In this document: positions 1-5,693 of the stretch, in pieces
How positions within the stretch are numbered: the first letter of the stretch is position 1
How the letters are laid out: every line of letters starts with the position of its first letter
Assembly (NCBI GenBank): GCA_003022745.1
Contig: PXSU01000152.1
Coordinates: 1 to 7,556 of the forward strand
Source: Halobacteriales archaeon SW_9_67_25
Lineage (GTDB): Archaea; Halobacteriota; Halobacteria; Halobacteriales; Haloarculaceae
Length of the DNA: 7,556 bases
Reading direction: 5' to 3'
The notes under the pieces: model-generated
Seen by the model: only the letters and a program-made list of their open reading frames with translations
What the model was told of the DNA's origin: nothing
The model's database searches: none
Position numbers and translations under genes: made by a program

Positions 1-223
1 GTTCATCGCCGAGCTGTTCGGCCTCCCGTCTGAGCTGCTGGTACTCCTCGCTATCCCGCAGTTCGGCCTGCGTCATCCCCTCTCTGAGGACCGAGAGCTT
101 CGAGACCATTCCGAAAAAGTCGTCGAGGCGGTCGTCGCTCAGAAACAGCGCGTACGTGTCTGCGACGTCGGGTTCGTCGTCGACGACCAGGACCGTCGGC
201 CGGACTCGCGTGGCGTCGGTCAC
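1..223 (-). CDS. HalX-type response regulator with collapsed receiver domain (5' part, runs off left edge)
   Basis: Seen: 74 codons from a GTG at 223 to the window edge. Residues 10-28 (PTVLVVDDEPDVADTYALF) are the first strand and helix of a CheY-like receiver, including the acidic DDE metal-binding triad. From about residue 30 the protein passes directly into RLDDFFGMVSKLSVLREGMT and AELRDSEEYQQLRREAEQL, which resembles the HalX helical domain that normally follows a complete receiver of about 115 residues in haloarchaeal regulators. The middle of the receiver, with the phosphoacceptor Asp, the Thr/Ser switch and the Lys, is absent with no frameshift or stop. Known: receiver-HalX proteins act in histidine-kinase signalling. 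Inferred: this copy cannot be phosphorylated normally and is either a decaying gene or a HalX-only dimerising protein. The GTG start is chosen because a TATA-like box lies about 30 nt upstream. The C-terminus lies outside the window. Confidence 0.72.
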   Translation of the reverse strand, partial: MTDATRVRPTVLVVDDEPDVADTYALFLSDDRLDDFFGMVSKLSVLREGMTQAELRDSEEYQQLRREAEQLGDE

Positions 224-248
224 CGTCGGAACCTTGCCACAGCGTGGA

Positions 249-257
249 CTTATACTT
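249..257 (-). promoter_or_regulatory. TATA-like box of the HalX regulator
   Basis: On the minus strand the sequence reads AAGTATAAG, centred about 30 nt upstream of the GTG at 223. This fits an archaeal TBP box for a leaderless or nearly leaderless transcript. It is assigned by position and AT content only. Confidence 0.45.
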
Positions 258-285
258 CGCGGCCGACACCGGCGTCAGCGGCCTC

Positions 286-367
286 ATACGGATTGCTGTC
301 GTTCATTACTGGATCGACCGCACGCTGTCATGCGGTCGACCTGGAAAATAGCTGCAGCAATCCGTAT
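286..367. repeat. Nested inverted-repeat element, full copy (A)
   Basis: The ends are a perfect 13-bp inverted repeat, ATACGGATTGCTG at 286-298 and CAGCAATCCGTAT at 355-367. Inside lies a second perfect 9-bp inverted repeat, TCGACCGCA at 314-322 and TGCGGTCGA at 331-339, around an 8-nt loop. The trinucleotide TCA occurs on both sides (284-286 and 367-369), which could be a tiny target duplication or chance. The right-hand TCA is the stop codon TGA of the lipoprotein gene, so the element starts exactly where that reading frame ends. It is an 82-bp palindrome-like unit with no coding capacity. It could be a miniature mobile element or a transcript 3'-end hairpin. Related copies lie at 2860-2905 and 5769-5781. 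It fills most of the 143-bp gap between the HalX gene and the lipoprotein gene. Confidence 0.7.
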
Positions 368-1029
368 CAGGGGCAATCGCCGGCGCCGAACGACTGCGGG
401 TCCGCTCCCTGCAGGATGCCACGGGTCGCCCCGGAGTCGAGGTTCACCAGCACCGCACGGCCGCCGTAGCCGTGCGTCTGGTCGTGGCACCGGACGACGA
501 CGCAGGTCACGTCCGCCGGAATGTCGAACGGAGACAGGCTCGACCGAGTGAACGGCTGCCGGGAGTGGGGATGTGCGAGGTCGCGCCGGCCCAGTTGCGT
601 CCCGTCGAGGCGCTCGACCTGCCACCAGTTCGCGTACCCCTCCTCGCCGTCGTCGTCGTGGTGGAGTGTCACGTCGAAGTCGTATGAACCGTCCCCGCCC
701 GCGAACTCGACGCCGACGACATTGGCCTCGCGGAGGTCCAGTTCGTCAGTCCCGGGCGCGTCTGTCGGCGTCGCCGTCCCCGTCGTGGTGGCCGTCGCGC
801 CGTCGTCCGTGTTTCCGTCACTGCTATCCTCGCTAGTGTCACCGTCGCCGTCGCCGTCGGTCCCGCCGCCGTCCCCGGCACTATCACTGTCGTCGCCACC
901 GCCGTACCCGCCACCGCCATCGCCGCCATCTCCGTCGCCATCGCCGTCGCCCCCACAGCCGGCGAGTGTAGCGGTGGCAGCCAGCCCAGCCAGCCGGAGA
1001 AGGTGACGCCGTCGCGTTTGTGGTTGCAT
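367..1029 (-). CDS. Tat-exported lipoprotein with Gly/Asp linker and conserved C-terminal domain of unknown function
   Basis: Seen: 220 residues. The N-terminus has consecutive arginines at 6-8 followed by HLLRLAGLAATATLAGC, a twin-arginine signal peptide ending in a lipobox with the lipidated Cys at 25. Residues 26-94 are a low-complexity linker of Gly, Asp, Ser and Thr. Residues about 96-205 form a compact domain rich in Trp, His and Asp with the motifs LAHPHSRQPFTRS (151-163) and CHDQTHGYGG (181-190). Cysteines at 176, 181 and 219 could form a disulfide. Known: haloarchaea export many folded lipoproteins by the Tat route, and the acidic linker is typical of their surface proteins. Inferred: it is anchored on the outer face of the membrane with the C-terminal domain held away by the linker. 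The clustered His residues suggest metal binding, but I cannot assign a function. The start is supported by the signal peptide and a TATA-like box 27 nt upstream. It is downstream of glyA in the same direction with an 87-bp gap, so it probably has its own promoter. Confidence 0.88.
   Translation of the reverse strand: MQPQTRRRHLLRLAGLAATATLAGCGGDGDGDGDGGDGGGGYGGGDDSDSAGDGGGTDGDGDGDTSEDSSDGNTDDGATATTTGTATPTDAPGTDELDLREANVVGVEFAGGDGSYDFDVTLHHDDDGEEGYANWWQVERLDGTQLGRRDLAHPHSRQPFTRSSLSPFDIPADVTCVVVRCHDQTHGYGGRAVLVNLDSGATRGILQGADPQSFGAGDCP
838..956. repeat. Hexanucleotide-type low-complexity repeat encoding the Gly/Asp linker
   Basis: Two blocks of tandem GCCGTC/GCCATC units (about 840-858 and 923-952 on the plus strand) encode runs of Gly-Asp on the minus strand, separated by an imperfect Gly-rich stretch. 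The hexamer unit keeps the frame, so unit gain or loss would change linker length without breaking the lipoprotein. Confidence 0.6.
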
Positions 1030-1050
1030 CGGCTGGATGTCCGGCGGGAG

Positions 1051-1060
1051 AGTTGAAAAG
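1051..1060 (-). promoter_or_regulatory. TATA-like box of the lipoprotein gene
   Basis: CTTTTCAACT on the minus strand is centred about 27 nt upstream of the ATG at 1029, in an otherwise GC-rich gap. It supports a leaderless transcript starting at that ATG. Confidence 0.4.
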
Positions 1061-1088
1061 CCCGGCCCGTGTGTGTCGTGCGCACACG

Positions 1089-1117
1089 GCCGGCGGCGGA
1101 TGTCGTGACCCGCCGGC
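1089..1117 (-). terminator. Possible hairpin at the glyA stop codon
   Basis: GCCGGCGG (1089-1096) and CCGCCGGC (1110-1117) are perfect inverted repeats around a 13-nt loop, and the stem begins inside the TAG stop codon of glyA. No U-tract follows directly; the nearest is the TTTT at about 1057-1060. It is a possible 3'-end hairpin, but GC-rich haloarchaeal DNA forms such stems by chance. Confidence 0.25.
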
Positions 1118-2364
1118 TAGTCGTAGAGGGGGTATTCGTCGGTGAGTTCGTCGACGCGGTCCGACACCTCGGCTTTCACGTCCTCGTCGGCGGGGTCGTC
1201 GACGACGCGGACGATGAGGTCCGCGACCTCGCGGCAGGCCTCCTCGCCGAACCCGCGGGTCGTCAATCCCGGCGTGCCAGCACGGATGCCGGAGGGGTTG
1301 AACGGCGAGCGCGTCTCGCCGGGGACGGTGTTGGCGTTGAGGACGATGCCCGCCTCCTCCAGTGCTTCCTCGACTTCCTTGCCGGTCGTGTCGGGATGTG
1401 AATCCCGGAGGTCGACGAGCACGAGGTGGGTGTCGGTCCCGCCCGAGACCAGCGAGAGGCCGTGCTCCTGGAGGCGCTCGCCCAGCGCGGCGGCGTTGTC
1501 GACGACCTGCTGGGCGTACGCCTCGAACTCGGGACTGAGGGCCTCGCCGAAGCCGACGGCCTTGCCGGCGATGTTGTGCAGGAGTGGGCCGCCCTGTCCG
1601 CCGGGGAAGACCGCGGCGTCGATGGCGTCGGCGTGTTCCTCGCGGCACATGATGATGCCGCCCCGGCCGGCGCGGATGGTCTTGTGGGTGCTGCCGGTCA
1701 CGAAGTCCGCCACGCCGACCGGCGAGGAGTGGACGCCGGCCGCGACCAGGCCCGTGACGTGGGCGATGTCGGCCAGCAGGTAGGCGTCGACGGCGTCGGC
1801 CGCCTCCCGGAAGGCTTCCCAGTCGATGTCCCGGGGGTACGCGGAGTAGCCCGCGACGACGATGTCGGGATCGAACGCCTCGGCCTGCTCGCGCATGGCC
1901 TCGTAGTCGACGTAACCCGTCTCCGGGTCGACGTGGTACTGTTCGACCTCGTAGGTCTTGCCCGCGAAGTTCGCGGGGTGGCCGTGCGAGAGGTGCCCGC
2001 CGTGTTCGAGTTCCAGCGAGAGGATGCGGTCGACGGGTTCGAGCATCGCGAGGTACACGCCCATGTTGGCCTGTGTTCCCGAGTGGGGCTGGACGTTGAC
2101 GTGGTCGGCTCCCCACAGTTCCTTCGCGCGGTCGATGGCCAGTTGCTCGACTTCGTCGGCGTACGCACAGCCGCCGTAGTAGCGCTCGCCGGGGTAGCCC
2201 TCGGCGTACTTGTTGGTGAGTTCGGAACTCTGTGCCTCGAGAACGGCCTCGCTGACGTGGTTCTCGCTGGCGATCATCGCCAGGGTGTCGTTCTGTCGCT
2301 GCCGCTCGCCCGCGAGCGCGTCGGCCACCGCGGGATCGGCCTCGCGCACTGTCTCGTAGCTCAT
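1117..2364 (-). CDS. glyA: Serine hydroxymethyltransferase
   Basis: Reaction: PLP-dependent interconversion of serine and glycine with transfer of the one-carbon unit to a folate carrier, in the cytoplasm. Seen: 415 residues, the usual length for the family, complete at both ends. Hallmarks in order are SELTNKYAEGYPGERYYGG (47-65, substrate/PLP pocket), PHSGTQANMGVY (93-104), LELEHGGHLSHG (117-128), DIAHVTGLV (199-207, with the Asp and His that contact PLP), the STHKT motif with the Schiff-base lysine at 228, and FPGGQGGPLLHNIAGKA (253-269). The C-terminal part has the family's SGGTDTHLVLVDL (307-319) and SGIRAGTP (358-365). The ATG at 2364 fits the alignment and has a TATA-like box about 26 nt upstream, so a leaderless transcript is likely. 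It is divergent from the JAMM gene across 75 bp. A folD partner is not next to it in this window. Confidence 0.97.
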   Translation of the reverse strand: MSYETVREADPAVADALAGERQRQNDTLAMIASENHVSEAVLEAQSSELTNKYAEGYPGERYYGGCAYADEVEQLAIDRAKELWGADHVNVQPHSGTQANMGVYLAMLEPVDRILSLELEHGGHLSHGHPANFAGKTYEVEQYHVDPETGYVDYEAMREQAEAFDPDIVVAGYSAYPRDIDWEAFREAADAVDAYLLADIAHVTGLVAAGVHSSPVGVADFVTGSTHKTIRAGRGGIIMCREEHADAIDAAVFPGGQGGPLLHNIAGKAVGFGEALSPEFEAYAQQVVDNAAALGERLQEHGLSLVSGGTDTHLVLVDLRDSHPDTTGKEVEEALEEAGIVLNANTVPGETRSPFNPSGIRAGTPGLTTRGFGEEACREVADLIVRVVDDPADEDVKAEVSDRVDELTDEYPLYD

Positions 2365-2386
2365 ATGAACACGAAGGGTGAAGGGG

Positions 2387-2401
2387 GTAAGAATCTATCT
2401 T
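2387..2401. promoter_or_regulatory. Divergent promoter region between glyA and the JAMM gene
   Basis: The 75-bp gap at 2365-2439 holds an AT-rich core. On the minus strand TTCTTAC (2387-2393) is centred 26 nt before the glyA ATG. On the plus strand CTATCTTT (2394-2401) lies about 40 nt before the JAMM ATG, which would give that gene a short leader. The two candidate boxes are adjacent, so the genes could compete for transcription factors. Confidence 0.4.
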
Positions 2402-2439
2402 TCCTGTACCATGATGAGGGTCCGGTCCCAACGCCGCGT

Positions 2440-2856
2440 ATGCTCGAACTCCCCCGGGACGTCTACGACGCCGTCGTCGACCACGCTCGCGAGGGGGCGC
2501 CCGAAGAGGTGTGTGGCCTCTTCGGCGGCAACCACGGGGCCGACCGGACCCGCGTCGAGTCGGTCCACCGTGCCCGCAACGCCGCCGAGTCGCCCCGGAC
2601 GACCTACGCCATCGACCCCGAGGAACAACTCGAACTGATCGACCGCATCGAGGATGGGGCCCAGGATCTGGCGGGCTTCTATCACTCCCACCCCGCGGGA
2701 CCGCCCCGGCACAGTCGGACCGACATCGCGCGCGCGGCCTGGCCGGGCCAGTCCTACCTGCTCGTCGCACTGGACGGGCGACACCCCTACGTCGGCGCCT
2801 GGCGGTGGGACGGCGAGGCGGGCGAGTTCGTGGGAGAACAGGCGCGGGTGCTGTGA
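2440..2856 (+). CDS. JAMM/MPN+ metalloprotease, likely desampylase
   Basis: Role: zinc isopeptidase that cleaves ubiquitin-like SAMPs from target proteins (inferred from the family; HvJAMM1 of Haloferax volcanii is the characterised example). Seen: 138 residues, the size of a minimal single-domain archaeal JAMM protein. The JAMM signature is complete: EEVCGLFGG near the N-terminus gives the catalytic Glu (23), and HSHPAGPPRHSRTD supplies His82, His84, Ser92 and Asp95. The C-terminal part, SYLLVALDG and VGAWRWDGEAGEFV, matches the closing strands of the fold. The ATG at 2440 is chosen because an extension to the ATG at 2365 would add 25 residues unlike the family, and that ATG directly abuts the glyA start. 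It is convergent with the E1-like gene, 49 bp apart, which supports a SAMP role. Bacterial-type roles (cysteine or sulfur-carrier processing) cannot be excluded. Confidence 0.93.
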   Translation: MLELPRDVYDAVVDHAREGAPEEVCGLFGGNHGADRTRVESVHRARNAAESPRTTYAIDPEEQLELIDRIEDGAQDLAGFYHSHPAGPPRHSRTDIARAAWPGQSYLLVALDGRHPYVGAWRWDGEAGEFVGEQARVL

Positions 2857-2859
2857 CAT

Positions 2860-2905
2860 GGATTGCTGTCGCTACGTTACAGGTCGACCGCACGCCGTCG
2901 ACCGG
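2860..2905. repeat. Half copy (B) of the inverted-repeat element between convergent genes
   Basis: GGATTGCTGTCG at 2860-2871 matches the left arm of element A, followed after the same 25-nt spacing by CGACCGCACG as in A. A perfect 7-bp stem GGTCGAC (2882-2888) and GTCGACC (2897-2903) surrounds an 8-nt loop, as in A (9-bp stem, 8-nt loop). The right CAGCAATCC arm is missing; the ubaA reading frame ends there instead. The copy fills nearly the whole 49-bp gap between the JAMM stop (2854-2856) and the ubaA stop (2906-2908), so the hairpin could end transcripts from both sides. There is no U-tract. Confidence 0.65.
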
Positions 2906-3724
2906 TCAGTCCGCACCGATGGCACACGTCTCGGTGTACTCGACCTCGTGGACCGACTCGACGCCGCCCTCGCCACAGACCGGACAGTCGGGGTTCTTCC
3001 GGACGGGGACCTCCTCGAAGCTCATATCGAGCGCGTCGTAGAAGACCATCCGCCCGTCGAGCAGGTCGCCGACCCCGAGGAAGTGCTTGACCGTCTCGGT
3101 GGCCTGGACCGCACCCACCGTCCCCGGGAGGACGCCGAGGACGCCCGTAGTGGCACAGTCCGGGACCGTTCCCTCGGGAGGCGCCTCGGGGAACAGACAC
3201 CGGTAACACGGCGAGTCGGCCGCCCGGGGAAAGGTCGTTACCTGTCCCTCGAAGCGGAAGATAGCGCCATGCGAGAAGGGGACCCCCGCGAGCGTGCAGG
3301 CGTCGTTGACGAGATACCGAGTTTGAAAGTTGTCCGAGGCGTCGACGAGGAAATCGTACTCCGCGAGGAATCCCTCGATTGTGTCGGGAGAGAGCCGTTC
3401 GTGGTGGGGGACGACGTCGATACTGGGGTTGAGGTCGGCGACGAATTCGGACGCGGAGTCGACCTTGGGACGGCCGATGTCGTCGGTCCCGTGAATGACC
3501 TGCCGCTGGAGGTTCGACCGCTCGACGATGTCGTCGTCGACGACCCCGAGGGTCCCGACGCCCGCTGCGGCGAGATACTGGATGACCGGCGCGCCCAGTC
3601 CGCCGGCACCGACCACCAGAACCGCCCCGTCGAGGAGCCTCGCCTGCCCGTCCGGCCCGACATCGTCCATGATGATGTGCCGGGAGTACCGGTCGAGTTG
3701 CTCCGGGTCGAGGTCCAGGCTCAT
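2906..3724 (-). CDS. ubaA: E1-like SAMP/sulfur-carrier adenylyltransferase (UbaA/MoeB/ThiF family)
   Basis: Reaction: ATP-dependent adenylation of the C-terminal Gly of small ubiquitin-like proteins, for SAMP conjugation and for sulfur transfer to tRNA and molybdopterin (known from Haloferax UbaA). Seen: 272 residues, family length. The N-terminus DRYSRHIIMDDVG (11-23) is the usual MoeB/UbaA opening. VVGAGGLGAP (37-46) is the nucleotide-binding loop, with ERSNLQRQVIH (68-78) carrying the ATP-contacting Arg and Gln. DASDNFQTR (128-136) includes the Mg-binding Asp131. Zinc pairs are CYRC (173/176) and CPVC (247/250). The likely catalytic Cys is 190 in DCATTGVLG. There is no rhodanese domain. 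The start at 3724 is set by a strong GGAGGAG upstream and by the family N-terminus. It lies one base after the RNase stop codon, so co-transcription and probably translational coupling are expected. MoeB alone is a less likely label, because archaeal members are bifunctional. Confidence 0.93.
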   Translation of the reverse strand: MSLDLDPEQLDRYSRHIIMDDVGPDGQARLLDGAVLVVGAGGLGAPVIQYLAAAGVGTLGVVDDDIVERSNLQRQVIHGTDDIGRPKVDSASEFVADLNPSIDVVPHHERLSPDTIEGFLAEYDFLVDASDNFQTRYLVNDACTLAGVPFSHGAIFRFEGQVTTFPRAADSPCYRCLFPEAPPEGTVPDCATTGVLGVLPGTVGAVQATETVKHFLGVGDLLDGRMVFYDALDMSFEEVPVRKNPDCPVCGEGGVESVHEVEYTETCAIGAD

Positions 3725-3725
3725 A

Positions 3726-5036
3726 CTACTCCTCCACGATTTCGATCCCGCGGTTGTTGATCGCGGCCGGATCCAGCCCGACCTCTTCGAGGAAGCCCTT
3801 GTACTCGCGCTCGCACTGTTCGGCGTCCTTCTGGCAGTCCGAGGCGCGGTCACACAGCGCCACCAGGTCCTCGGGGACGTCGTTGGTGTAGACGATCCAG
3901 TGGTTGACCAGATCCGACAGCCGGCGGATTGGCGAGGTGAAGTGCCCGTAGATCTCGAAGTTCAGCGCGTGGTGGCCCCCGAAGGGGTCGTTCATGTACT
4001 TCGCGCGGGGCATCACCTTCATCACGGCCCACTGGATCTTGTCGAGCTGGCGCTCGGGGGCCTCCTCCAGGGTGGCGTTGACCGCCTTGCGGGGGTCGTC
4101 CCACGCGCTTCCGGGTATCGAGACGCCGTCGAGTTCCTGTATCTCCTGGAGTGCCTCGTTCCACTCCTCGGGGGTGGGCTGGGGGTGGACGCGGTACATC
4201 GCCTCGACCCCGCGGTCCCACATGAGTTCGTGGGTGACGGCCTTGTTGGCCTTGAGCATACACTCCTCGATGATGGTATGAGCCCGGTCCCGGCGGGGGT
4301 TGAGGACGAGCGACCCGTCCTCCTTGCGCTGTTCGTGCATCCTGTCGGCCAGGTCCCAGACCAGCTGGCACTTCTCCCCGAGGTCGACCGAGGCGTCTTC
4401 GAGGTGGTCGTCCGCACTCGCGGGGTCGTCGAGGATCTCCTCGGCTTCGGTGTAGGTCAGCCGGGCGTCGCTCCGGACGACCGACTTGTAGATCTCGATC
4501 GACTCGTAGCCGAGGTTCTCCTTGTCCAGGTGCATCTCGACCGTGTGTGCGAGCCGGTCCTCGTCGGGAACCAGCGAGCAGACCGTCTCCGCGAGGGTCG
4601 GCGGCAGCATGTGGATGGTGTAGCCGGGAAGGTAGACCGTGTTCGCCCGGCGGACCGCCTCGGCCCACATCTCGGTTTCGGGGGTGACGTAGTGGGTGAC
4701 GTCGGCGATATGGACCCACAGGACGTACTCGTCGCCACGGTCCTCGACCGACAGGGCGTCGTCGAAGTCCTGGGCGTCGATGGGGTCGGTCGTCCAGGTG
4801 GTCATCTCCCGGAGGTCCCGACGCCCGTCGACCTCCGCGGCGATCTGCTCGCTAACCCCCTCCGTGCGCGCCTCGGCCTCCTCGAGTACCTCGGGCGGGA
4901 ACTCTTCGGGGATGTCGAACTTCTCCAGCAGTTCCTCGCGCTTGTTCTCGATGTGTCGGGCCAGCTGTTCGTCGATCTCGACCGGGCCCTGTCCCTCCGG
5001 CGTCCCGGCTGCTGCCTGCGCGTCCTGATCGCTCAT
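3726..5036 (-). CDS. rnr: RNase R-like 3'-5' exoribonuclease, RNB domain only
   Basis: Role: processive 3'-5' degradation of RNA in the cytoplasm (family knowledge). Seen: 436 residues. Residues 1-75 are an acidic helical lead with no recognisable cold-shock fold, followed by the RNB domain. DPIDAQDFDDALS holds the four metal-binding aspartates at 84, 90, 92 and 93, the same spacing as in E. coli RNase II. Further family motifs are ADVTHYV (111-117), NTVYLPGYTIHMLPPTLAE (132-150), IIEECMLKANKAV (255-267) and HFTSPIRRLSDLVNHW (365-380), the last carrying the RNA-contacting arginines. No C-terminal S1 domain is present; the protein ends soon after the RNB fold. This short architecture is the usual haloarchaeal one. 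The ATG at 5036 has a TATA-like box 24 nt upstream. It is the first gene of an operon with ubaA; its last codons contain the ubaA Shine-Dalgarno. Confidence 0.93.
   Translation of the reverse strand: MSDQDAQAAAGTPEGQGPVEIDEQLARHIENKREELLEKFDIPEEFPPEVLEEAEARTEGVSEQIAAEVDGRRDLREMTTWTTDPIDAQDFDDALSVEDRGDEYVLWVHIADVTHYVTPETEMWAEAVRRANTVYLPGYTIHMLPPTLAETVCSLVPDEDRLAHTVEMHLDKENLGYESIEIYKSVVRSDARLTYTEAEEILDDPASADDHLEDASVDLGEKCQLVWDLADRMHEQRKEDGSLVLNPRRDRAHTIIEECMLKANKAVTHELMWDRGVEAMYRVHPQPTPEEWNEALQEIQELDGVSIPGSAWDDPRKAVNATLEEAPERQLDKIQWAVMKVMPRAKYMNDPFGGHHALNFEIYGHFTSPIRRLSDLVNHWIVYTNDVPEDLVALCDRASDCQKDAEQCEREYKGFLEEVGLDPAAINNRGIEIVEE
3729..3735 (-). promoter_or_regulatory. Shine-Dalgarno of ubaA inside the RNase gene
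   Basis: The minus strand reads GGAGGAG just before the RNase stop codon TAG, a few bases ahead of the ubaA ATG at 3724. It is the clearest ribosome binding site in the window, fits an internal operon gene, and fixes the ubaA start. Confidence 0.7.
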
Positions 5037-5055
5037 GGCACCCGGTACGACCAGC

Positions 5056-5063
5056 CGATAGTT
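5056..5063 (-). promoter_or_regulatory. TATA-like box of the RNase-ubaA operon
   Basis: AACTATCG on the minus strand is centred about 24 nt before the ATG at 5036, in a GC-rich gap with no Shine-Dalgarno. It supports a leaderless operon transcript. Confidence 0.45.
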
Positions 5064-5126
5064 AGGGGTGTCGGCGCAACCGCGTTCACGGACGCCCGCG
5101 GACGCCGACGGACCGGCGCAGGCCCC

Positions 5127-5657
5127 CTACCCCTCCAGCAACGCCGCGATGAGGCGCAACTCCTCGTCTTCGGTGATCCGGTCTGAGTGCATACAGGCGT
5201 GGAGCACTTTGTGGGCGAGTTCCGGCGGTATCCGGATCGACCGTCCCCCGGCAGCCGCGCCACCCAAGGCGTCGATGGCCGGCTCCTCCCCACTCGTGGC
5301 CCCCTCTGCGGACGAGATTTCGTCGCCGCCGTCATCCGATACCGCAACGGGGCCGCCGTTTCCTGCGACGGTCCCACGGTCGCTGTCGTCCCCGTCCGGA
5401 CTCCCTGCGTGGCCCTCACTGGTTTCCGAGTCGCCGCCCACACCGGAGTCCTCCCCGAAAACCCGGGAGGTGAACGCCTCGCGGTCCGTCCACTCGAACC
5501 CCGGAACGTCGTTGAGCCGGCGGCTCACCGTCGCTCGGCTGACCCCGAGATGGTCGTGGACGAACCGGAGCGTCTCGCGCTGTCTGTCCGTCACCGACGA
5601 CGGGTCGATACCTTCCGCCGACGAGTCTCCAGTGGTTTGATTCCCGTTCTCTTGCAT
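5127..5657 (-). CDS. Small HTH DNA-binding protein with acidic linker
   Basis: Seen: 176 residues from the ATG at 5657. Residues about 22-55 contain TDRQRETLRFVHDH followed by LGVSRATVSRRLNDV, a helix-turn-helix whose recognition helix is very clear, then PGFEWTDREAFTSRVFG. Residues about 57-135 are a Gly/Asp/Ser/Glu linker. The C-terminus (about 137-176) is a second conserved block, RSIRIPPELAHKVLHACMHS and RITEDEELRLIAALLEG, mostly helical, perhaps for dimerisation. Known: such winged or simple HTH proteins are common haloarchaeal regulators; the target is unknown. Odd: the usual helix between the RFVHDH helix and the LGVS recognition turn seems missing, although a compact LacI-like reading is also possible. 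A GTG at 5696 would add 13 residues but would place the start inside a palindrome, so the ATG is preferred. Both neighbours are in the same direction, but the gaps (90 and 124 bp) suggest separate transcription. Confidence 0.8.
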   Translation of the reverse strand: MQENGNQTTGDSSAEGIDPSSVTDRQRETLRFVHDHLGVSRATVSRRLNDVPGFEWTDREAFTSRVFGEDSGVGGDSETSEGHAGSPDGDDSDRGTVAGNGGPVAVSDDGGDEISSAEGATSGEEPAIDALGGAAAGGRSIRIPPELAHKVLHACMHSDRITEDEELRLIAALLEG

Positions 5658-5677
5658 GGTCGTGGTCTTCGAGGATA

Positions 5678-5693
5678 CGGTTGTGGACAACCG
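5678..5693. promoter_or_regulatory. Palindromic candidate operator upstream of the HTH gene
   Basis: CGGTTGTGGACAACCG is a perfect 7-bp inverted repeat around a 2-bp centre, 20 bp upstream of the ATG at 5657. Size and symmetry fit binding by an HTH dimer. The gene behind it encodes an HTH protein, so autoregulation is the simplest inference. It could also form a small hairpin in the leader RNA. Confidence 0.4.

Noticed and set aside
1426..2439. N-terminal extension of the JAMM gene antisense to glyA
   Set aside because: The frame is open by GC bias, but the sequence mirrors glyA and the JAMM fold starts at the ATG at 2440.
884..2893. A 669-codon minus-strand open frame covering glyA and neighbours
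   Set aside because: It is Arg/Pro/Gly-rich with no family features and overlaps four well-supported genes. It is an out-of-frame artefact of high GC.
5070..5109. 7-bp inverted repeat GTCGGCG/CGCCGAC in the gap after the HTH gene
   Set aside because: The loop is 26 nt, the stem is short and there is no U-tract. Such pairs are expected by chance at this GC content.
3495..5186. 563-codon plus-strand frame opposite the RNase gene
   Set aside because: It is the mirror of a conserved RNB coding sequence and has no recognisable domain.
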